From JAFEBO01 sp036392375 (GTDB taxonomy: Bacteria; Planctomycetota; Phycisphaerae; Phycisphaerales; UBA1924): a DNA stretch of 55,329 nucleotides. The stretch's first letter is position 1, and each line of letters begins with the position of its first letter. The stretch covers positions 1-55,329 of the forward strand of contig DASVYC010000016.1 of NCBI GenBank assembly GCA_036392375.1. Reading direction: 5' to 3'. The position numbers and the translations under genes were made by a program. The notes beneath the pieces were generated by a model that made no database searches, was not told the origin of the DNA, and saw only the letters and a program-made list of their open reading frames with translations. This document shows, piece after piece, positions 50,423 to 55,329 of the stretch.

Positions 50423-53400
50423 AGGCGTGATGGCCAACGCGGTCGGCTTGGACGAATGCGAGCAGCGGGTCCTGTTGTTGCCACCCACGGCACGAGACGG
50501 CGAAGCGATCGGTGTTCTGCTGTCGGACGCGGGCATCTCGTATGTGCCGTGCGAGACCATGACGCAGGCGTGCGGCCAGATCGCGCGCGGTGCGGCGGTG
50601 CTCATGTGTTCGGAGGAATCGCTGGCGATCGGAGCCGAGCATCTCGCGGCGTGCCTGCAGAGTCAGCCCTTCTGGTCGGACCTGCCGATCATCGTGCTGG
50701 CGCGGACGGGCGTGGAGTCGCCGACGCTCGCGGCAGCGGTCGCAAGAGCGGGGAATGTGACCGTGGTCGAGCGGCCTGTGCGGATCGGAACGCTTTTGAG
50801 CGTCGTCCGCGCGGCGCTGCGGGCCCGGGGTCGTCAGTACGAGGTTCGCGCCCACATGGCGGAACGGGCGGCTGCCGAGGCGGCGCTGCAGCGCAGCGAG
50901 GCGCGATACCGGGCGCTCGCGACAGCGAGCTCTGAGGTGGCGTACAGCCTCAGCCCCGACTGGGCCGTGCTGCAACCGCTCGACGGCCGAGGGCTGGTCG
51001 CTAGCAACACCGAGCCCATAAGCGACTGGTTGACGAAGAACATTTACCCCGCTGACATCCCGGTCGTCATGGCCGCAATCGCGAAAGTAATCGCCGAAAA
51101 ATCGTTGTTCCAACTGGAACACCGGGTCAACCGTCCCGACGGTTCGGTAGGGTGGACGTTCTCGCGTGCTGTGCCGATCCTCGACGAGCACGGGGAGATT
51201 GCGGAGTGGTTCGGGTCCGCAGCGGACATTACCGATCGTAAGCGGGCAGAGGTGGCGCTCGCCGTGAGCGAGCAGCGGCTCAGGCAGGCCAAGGAGGCTT
51301 CCGGGCTCGGCATCCACGAGTACGACGTGGCGAACGGCACGATCCACTGGGACGAACGGGTCCGGTCGCTCTGGGGCGTCGGGCCTGACGAGGTGATCAC
51401 CTTCGAGCTGTTCATGTCGGGTCTGCACCCCGACGACCGAGCGCCGACGCAGGCGGCGGTGGAACGGGCGTTCGACCCGTCGGGAGAGGGCGCTTACGCG
51501 GCCGAGTACCGCGTGACCAGCCGCGTCGACGGACGGACTCGATGGGTCGCGGCGAGTGGACAGGTGACCTTCATAGCCGGGAAGGCCGTCCGGCTGATCG
51601 GGACGACCCAGGACATCACCGCTCGCAAGCGGGCCGAGGAAGACCTTCGGGCGAGCGAGGAACGCTTCCGCCGATTGGTCGAGGGCGCTCCGTTCGGGAT
51701 GTACATCGTGGATAGCGATTTCCGTATCGCCCACATGAACACCCGCTCCCAGGAAGGGGCGTTCGTCAACGTTCGCCCCCTGATCGGCCGGTCGTTCGAA
51801 GAGGCGGTGCGCATCCTCTGGCCCGAACCGGTGGCGCAGAGCTTGATACGGGAATTCCGCCACACCCTCACCACCGGCGAACCCTATTACTCCAGCAACT
51901 TCGTCAATACCCGCGCCGACAAGGACCAGGTGGAGGGCTACGAGTGGGAGCTCCAGCAGATCGACATGCCCGACGGGCGAAAGGGCGTGATCTGTTATTA
52001 CTACGACTCGAGCGACCTGCGCCGCGTCGAGGCCGCGCTCCGCGCGAGCGAAGAACAGTTCCGCACGTTCACCGACACGGCGCCGGCGATGCTCTGGGTC
52101 ACAGACACCGAAGGGATGTGCACGTTCCTTTCCCGCGGGTGGTACGAGTTCACGGGACAGACCGAGGCCGAGGCGCTGGGTACGGGCTGGACGACCGCCA
52201 CGCATCCCGAGGACCGCGAGCGATCGGGCCGCGAGTTTCTCGCGGCGAACAAGTCGCGGGCGTCCCATTTCGCGATCGAATACCGGCTCCGGCGGGCTGA
52301 CGGGCAGTACCGCTGGGCGATGGACATCGGGCGTGCGCGGTTTGCGAGCGACGGACGGTTCCTCGGCTATGTCGGCAACGTCATCGACATCGACGAACAG
52401 AAGCGTGCCGCAGACGAGCTGGCCCGGCACCGCGAGAACCTGCAGGCGCTGGTGCACGAGCGGACCCTGCAACTGGAGCAGTCGCACCGCCAGCTCCGCC
52501 TTTCGGAACGCATGGCCGCGCTGGGCACGCTTTCGGCGGGGCTCGGTCACGACATGGGCAACCTGCTCGTGCCGATCCGGGTGCGCTTGGACTCGCTGGC
52601 GCGGGCTGAACTTCCGGAGACTCTCAAGCAGGACGTGGCGGCGATTCAGACCTCTGCTGAGTATCTGCGCAAGCTCTCGGGGGGCTTGCGGCAGCTCGCC
52701 CTGGACCCGAGCAGGTCCGCTGCGAACGACGTGACCGAGCTCCGCGCGTGGTGGGACGAGGCAGAAGCCATCCTGCGAACCACGCTGCCGCGAGGCGTCA
52801 CCCTTTGCTCGCGGGTTGCACGAGAGGAGTGCTGGATCCGGCTGGCGCGACCGGCGCTGACCCAGGCGGTGTTCAATCTCGTGCAGAACGCGGGCGACGC
52901 GATGCGAGAGTCGGGAGGCGTCGTCTCGGTGTGGAGCGAGTGCTCGAAAGAAGCGGTACGGCTCGGGGTGACCGACAACGGGCCAGGCATGACACCGGAC
53001 GTTAAAGCCCGTTGCATCGAGCCGTTCTTTACCACCAAGACCCGTGGCATCTCAACCGGTATGGGCCTCACCTTGGTGTACGGCATCGTGGCCGAGGCAG
53101 GGGGAAACGTTGAGATCGACACGGAACCGGGCAATGGCACGACCTTCATTTTGACATTCCGCCGCGGTGCGCCTCCTTCCAAGGCCGGCGCGATGGGTCA
53201 CAACGGCAAGACCGCCGCGATCGAGGTGCGCGACGCACGATTGCGGGCGCTCGTGACGGCGGAGCTGCGCTCACTGGCGTTCGATGTGATTCCGCGGCAC
53301 GGGCAAGCGCTGCCGGATCTGCTCGTTGTGGACGACGCGGCGCGTCTGAACGGAGACATCGGCCAGACCGGCGTTGTTCTGTTGGGCACCTCTGCGGGCG

Positions 53401-53498
53401 GCCGCAGCGGCGTTGTCGCCATCGGCGCACGCCCCTCGCCCAAGGTGATCCGCGACGCGATCACGAAGCTCGCGGGTCGCGGGGAGGAGGTGCGATGA
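50415..53498 (+). CDS. Soluble multi-PAS histidine kinase
   Basis: A 1027-residue kinase without membrane helices. An N-terminal receiver-like domain (residues about 8-130) lacks an obvious phosphoacceptor Asp context. Four PAS/PAC units follow (about 160-285, 290-410, 415-535, 545-665), each ending in a DITxRKRAE-type PAC signature or similar. The histidine kinase core has a dimerisation helix with His712 (LGTLSAGLGHDMGNLLVPIR) and an ATPase domain with NLVQNAGDAM, DNGPGM and GMGLTLVYGIV. About 100 C-terminal residues form another receiver-like segment (DLLVVDDAARLNGDIGQ). It is coupled to the KaiC-like gene before it and the receiver after it (ATGA). The input signal is unknown. Confidence 0.94.
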   Translation: MPEGVMANAVGLDECEQRVLLLPPTARDGEAIGVLLSDAGISYVPCETMTQACGQIARGAAVLMCSEESLAIGAEHLAACLQSQPFWSDLPIIVLARTGVESPTLAAAVARAGNVTVVERPVRIGTLLSVVRAALRARGRQYEVRAHMAERAAAEAALQRSEARYRALATASSEVAYSLSPDWAVLQPLDGRGLVASNTEPISDWLTKNIYPADIPVVMAAIAKVIAEKSLFQLEHRVNRPDGSVGWTFSRAVPILDEHGEIAEWFGSAADITDRKRAEVALAVSEQRLRQAKEASGLGIHEYDVANGTIHWDERVRSLWGVGPDEVITFELFMSGLHPDDRAPTQAAVERAFDPSGEGAYAAEYRVTSRVDGRTRWVAASGQVTFIAGKAVRLIGTTQDITARKRAEEDLRASEERFRRLVEGAPFGMYIVDSDFRIAHMNTRSQEGAFVNVRPLIGRSFEEAVRILWPEPVAQSLIREFRHTLTTGEPYYSSNFVNTRADKDQVEGYEWELQQIDMPDGRKGVICYYYDSSDLRRVEAALRASEEQFRTFTDTAPAMLWVTDTEGMCTFLSRGWYEFTGQTEAEALGTGWTTATHPEDRERSGREFLAANKSRASHFAIEYRLRRADGQYRWAMDIGRARFASDGRFLGYVGNVIDIDEQKRAADELARHRENLQALVHERTLQLEQSHRQLRLSERMAALGTLSAGLGHDMGNLLVPIRVRLDSLARAELPETLKQDVAAIQTSAEYLRKLSGGLRQLALDPSRSAANDVTELRAWWDEAEAILRTTLPRGVTLCSRVAREECWIRLARPALTQAVFNLVQNAGDAMRESGGVVSVWSECSKEAVRLGVTDNGPGMTPDVKARCIEPFFTTKTRGISTGMGLTLVYGIVAEAGGNVEIDTEPGNGTTFILTFRRGAPPSKAGAMGHNGKTAAIEVRDARLRALVTAELRSLAFDVIPRHGQALPDLLVVDDAARLNGDIGQTGVVLLGTSAGGRSGVVAIGARPSPKVIRDAITKLAGRGEEVR

Positions 53499-53950
53499 AC
53501 ACTTCTAACGCGACCGCCGACACCGTTCATCCGGCCCGCCCGATCTCGGTCTTGTGCGTGGACGACAACCGGCATCTGGCCGAGGCGCTGCGCATCGCGT
53601 TCGAGCACGCCGGCTTTGTGTGGCGAGGCTGGCTGCCCGGCGCCGAGGTGTTGGCGGCGACGGTCCGCAAAGAAGGGCCGGCCGTGGTGATCCTCGACAT
53701 CGATATGCCCGGACGCAGCCCGTTCGACGCGCTCGAGGAACTCGTCGAGGTGTGCCCGGACTGCCGAGCGGTCGTGTTCAGCGGCCACGTGCGGCACGAT
53801 CTCATCGATCGGGCGTTCGCGGCCGGGGCGTGGGGCTACGTATCCAAGAGCGACGGCGAGGTTGCGCTCATGCAGGCCGTGCGCGAGGTGTGCCGCAACG
53901 AGATCGCGACGAGCCCCGAGGTGCGCTACGCGTACGAGAAAGGTGCGTGA
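53495..53950 (+). CDS. Stand-alone response-regulator receiver (first)
   Basis: A 151-residue single receiver domain: ISVLCVDDNRHLAEALRIAF (acidic pair), VVILDIDMPG with phosphoacceptor Asp68, VVFSGHVRHD (Ser/Thr switch position) and GYVSKSD with the conserved Lys. There is no output domain, so it acts through protein contact. Its ATG overlaps the kinase stop (ATGA), and its stop overlaps the next receiver's start (TGATG). Likely partner of the multi-PAS kinase. Confidence 0.92.
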   Translation: MNTSNATADTVHPARPISVLCVDDNRHLAEALRIAFEHAGFVWRGWLPGAEVLAATVRKEGPAVVILDIDMPGRSPFDALEELVEVCPDCRAVVFSGHVRHDLIDRAFAAGAWGYVSKSDGEVALMQAVREVCRNEIATSPEVRYAYEKGA

Positions 53951-54357
53951 TGGGCACTGAGCGCACAGCGTCCGACAGCCGCATCACGGTTCTGTGCGTG
54001 GACGACAGCCCCGAGATCGTGGCCGCGCTCCGTGCGTTGATCGACCGTGAGGCTGATCTGATCGCTGTCGGGGGCGTGCACGACGCTGCACAGTTCATTG
54101 ACGTGGCCCGGGCGCTCAAGCCTCGCATCGCAGTCGTGGACGTGAGCATGCCGGGTGAGACGACGCCGATGCAGGCGATCCGGCGCGTGTCGGACGAGGT
54201 GCCCGAGACTCGCGTGATCGCCTACAGCGGCTACGACGACGCTGGCACGCAGGACCTGGTGATGGAAGCGGGAGCGTGGGAGCTCGTCTCCAAGCACGCG
54301 GAACTTCGCGTCCTCATCGACGCCGTGCGCCGGGTCGCATCCGTCGAGTCGGCCTGA
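53950..54357 (+). CDS. Stand-alone response-regulator receiver (second)
   Basis: A 135-residue receiver related to the preceding one: ITVLCVDDSPEIVAALRALI, AVVDVSMPG with phosphoacceptor Asp64, VIAYSGYDDAG and WELVSKHAE with the conserved Lys. It also has no output domain. The two consecutive receivers downstream of one kinase may compete for phosphate or form a relay. It is the last gene of the KaiC-like operon. Confidence 0.92.
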   Translation: MGTERTASDSRITVLCVDDSPEIVAALRALIDREADLIAVGGVHDAAQFIDVARALKPRIAVVDVSMPGETTPMQAIRRVSDEVPETRVIAYSGYDDAGTQDLVMEAGAWELVSKHAELRVLIDAVRRVASVESA

Positions 54358-54579
54358 TGAGCCCGCTGGCGATCGGGCAGACTCGGAACACGGAGGTTGT
54401 TGAGCACATCCGTCGCAGCCCTCCTGAGCCGGTCCACGGCGGAGCTGGTCGCTCCTTCGTCACTTGAACGCCAACGGAGGTCGTAGAAGGAGTTACCCGA
54501 GGATGTGAACAGCTTTGCGCTGGCGGAGTCGACACAGTTCAGAAACACGACGAACGCGTCGCGTAGTGGTCGTGTGGTT

Positions 54580-54622
54580 GGCGGGATCGGTACCGCCGGG
54601 GCTGGCGTTGCGTAACAACGCC
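54580..54622. other. Two adjacent hairpins in the gap after the receiver operon
   Basis: GGCGG-N8-CCGCC (54580-54597) is followed by GGCGTTG-CGTAA-CAACGCC (54604-54622). No U-run follows either. They may mark the end of the operon. Apart from these and the tRNA, the stretch 54358-55009 holds no gene that I can support. Confidence 0.35.
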
Positions 54623-54850
54623 GGACGGGAGCAACACTTGATCGCTCGGGAGACAAAGTCCGAGCCGCTGCAACGTGCGACGATCGGATGCTCAAACACA
54701 TCCGCGCTCCAAGTTCGCGCCCGGCAAGAGTCGGGGACGCGCTCTCGAACCCGCAAGGGATTCAGCACCATGAGGATGGGCCGGTCGCGCGGGCGGCCGC
54801 CGCGATCTCGGGAAGCGGAGACCCAGCCTCAGTCGACGAATCCGCGAAAG

Positions 54851-54938
54851 CGGAGGGGAGGAGATTCGAACTCCTGGTGAGGACAAGCCCCACGGCAGAT
54901 TTCAAGTCTGCTGCTTTCAACCGCTCAGCCACCCCTCC
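54851..54938 (-). tRNA. tRNA-Ser, anticodon UGA
   Basis: An 88-base class II tRNA. The acceptor stem is GGAGGGG paired with CCCCTCC plus discriminator G. The D arm is GCTGAGCGGTTGAAAGC. The anticodon arm GCAGA-CTTGAAA-TCTGC places UGA in the loop. A long variable arm (GGGGC...GTCCTC) is as expected for Ser, and the T arm is AGGAG-TTCGAAT-CTCCT. CCA is not encoded. Confidence 0.96.
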
Positions 54939-55009
54939 GGGAGTGGACGCGATTCTAGTTCGCACGCGGCGATCTGCTCCCGATCGGGCGCGGCGCACAA
55001 CAATGGCCC

Positions 55010-55329
55010 ATGCGCGACCGCCGCAACAGCCCGCGACGACATCACTCCGGCGAGCAAGAGCCGCGCCAGCGGGGCATCGCCCGCAACGTGCCAATTGTCT
55101 TCGAGGACGACGACATCCTCGTCGTCGACAAGCCCGTCGGCATGCTCTCGGCCCACGTCGGCGGCCCACGCGGGGAGGGCTACGAGGGCGACGACCTCTT
55201 CTCGCTCGTCAAGAAGTACATCCGCGGCAACACCAAGTCTCGCACCCGCTTGCCCATCTTCGTGGTCCACCGCCTCGACCGCGAGGTTAGCGGGCTCATC
55301 ATCTTCGCCAAATCACAGCGGGCGCTGTC
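55010..55329 (+). CDS. RluA-family pseudouridine synthase (partial, right edge)
   Basis: The visible 106 residues start MRDRRNSPRRHHSGEQEPRQ and contain the family motifs VPIVFEDDDILVVDKPVGML and FVVHRLDREVSGLIIFAKSQ, where the Asp of HRLDREVSG is the catalytic residue that converts uridine to pseudouridine in RNA. No S4 domain precedes the catalytic domain in the visible part. The ATG at 55010 is the first in frame. The gene lies divergently from the tRNA-Ser gene. The rRNA or tRNA target cannot be assigned from this fragment. Confidence 0.9.
   Translation, partial: MRDRRNSPRRHHSGEQEPRQRGIARNVPIVFEDDDILVVDKPVGMLSAHVGGPRGEGYEGDDLFSLVKKYIRGNTKSRTRLPIFVVHRLDREVSGLIIFAKSQRAL

Noticed and set aside
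50346..52550. 734-codon minus-strand open frame
   Set aside because: Antisense to the histidine kinase with no recognisable motif; the kinase frame carries clear PAS and ATPase motifs.
54604..54622. Integron attC-like site
   Set aside because: The hairpin with GTTG and CAAC arms lacks the conserved attC core sequences, and no integrase is present.
54358..54850. A gene between the receiver operon and tRNA-Ser
   Set aside because: The plus-strand frame at 54515-54880 runs into the tRNA and the minus-strand frame overlaps the receiver gene; neither has recognisable features.

Overview
This GC-rich window looks like a chromosomal segment of a Gram-negative bacterium, most probably a planctomycete (Phycisphaerae-like). 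That assignment is an inference from gene content: an ECF sigma/zinc-binding anti-sigma/SpoIIE cluster, a Rieske-ferric reductase fusion, YHS and heavy-metal-binding periplasmic proteins, a long GH63-like hydrolase and a large multi-PAS kinase. No ribosomal or taxonomic marker confirms it. Both ends are cut inside genes: a copper P-type ATPase at the left and an RluA-type pseudouridine synthase at the right.

Region 1 (1-30.3 kb) is a copper and heavy-metal homeostasis island, read almost entirely from the minus strand. It holds a CopA ATPase, a CDF-like carrier, DUF305, CsoR, a CopZ-like chaperone, a Cys-rich copper storage protein, a multicopper oxidase and two TolC proteins. Each TolC is preceded by a copy of a zinc-ribbon lipoprotein. 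The island continues with a putative electron-export operon (HD-GYP, FAD/2Fe-2S reductase, cytochrome-b-like membrane protein, seven-haem cytochrome c), a Gly/Met-rich Spy-like protein facing an Rrf2 regulator, YHS/heavy-metal-binding-domain proteins, a haem oxygenase, and an RND efflux pump with its adaptor and a leading Cys/His-rich protein. A restriction-nuclease-like gene sits among them, and a short plus-strand insert carries a hypothetical gene and an MgtC-like gene.

Region 2 (30.8-41.5 kb, minus strand) is a sugar and redox block: RtcB, a GH63-like hydrolase, DoxX, a YHS protein, a double VOC protein, a GMC oxidoreductase, an aquaporin and a glucose-dehydrogenase-like enzyme. Two of its transcription units share a 32-bp promoter-position element, next to an ECF sigma gene.

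Region 3 (41.7-48.3 kb, plus strand) runs from the ECF sigma/anti-sigma/SpoIIE set through a membrane redox unit to DinB, NRDE and ATP-grasp proteins. Region 4 (48.9-54.4 kb, plus strand) is a tightly coupled KaiC-like/histidine kinase/two-receiver operon, followed by tRNA-Ser(UGA) and the partial RluA gene.

The most unusual observation is a pair of non-coding arrays (5348-5600 and 23332-23520). They are built of 21-bp units with a conserved 12-bp dyad core, GNACGNNCGTNC, followed by a variable 9-bp filler. Both lie upstream of copper-island genes. A second finding is a shared 17-bp dyad, ATACT-N7-AGTAT, overlapping two consensus-like promoters (the CopZ-CsoR operon and the RND operon), one of which appears leaderless. 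It is a good candidate for a CsoR operator.
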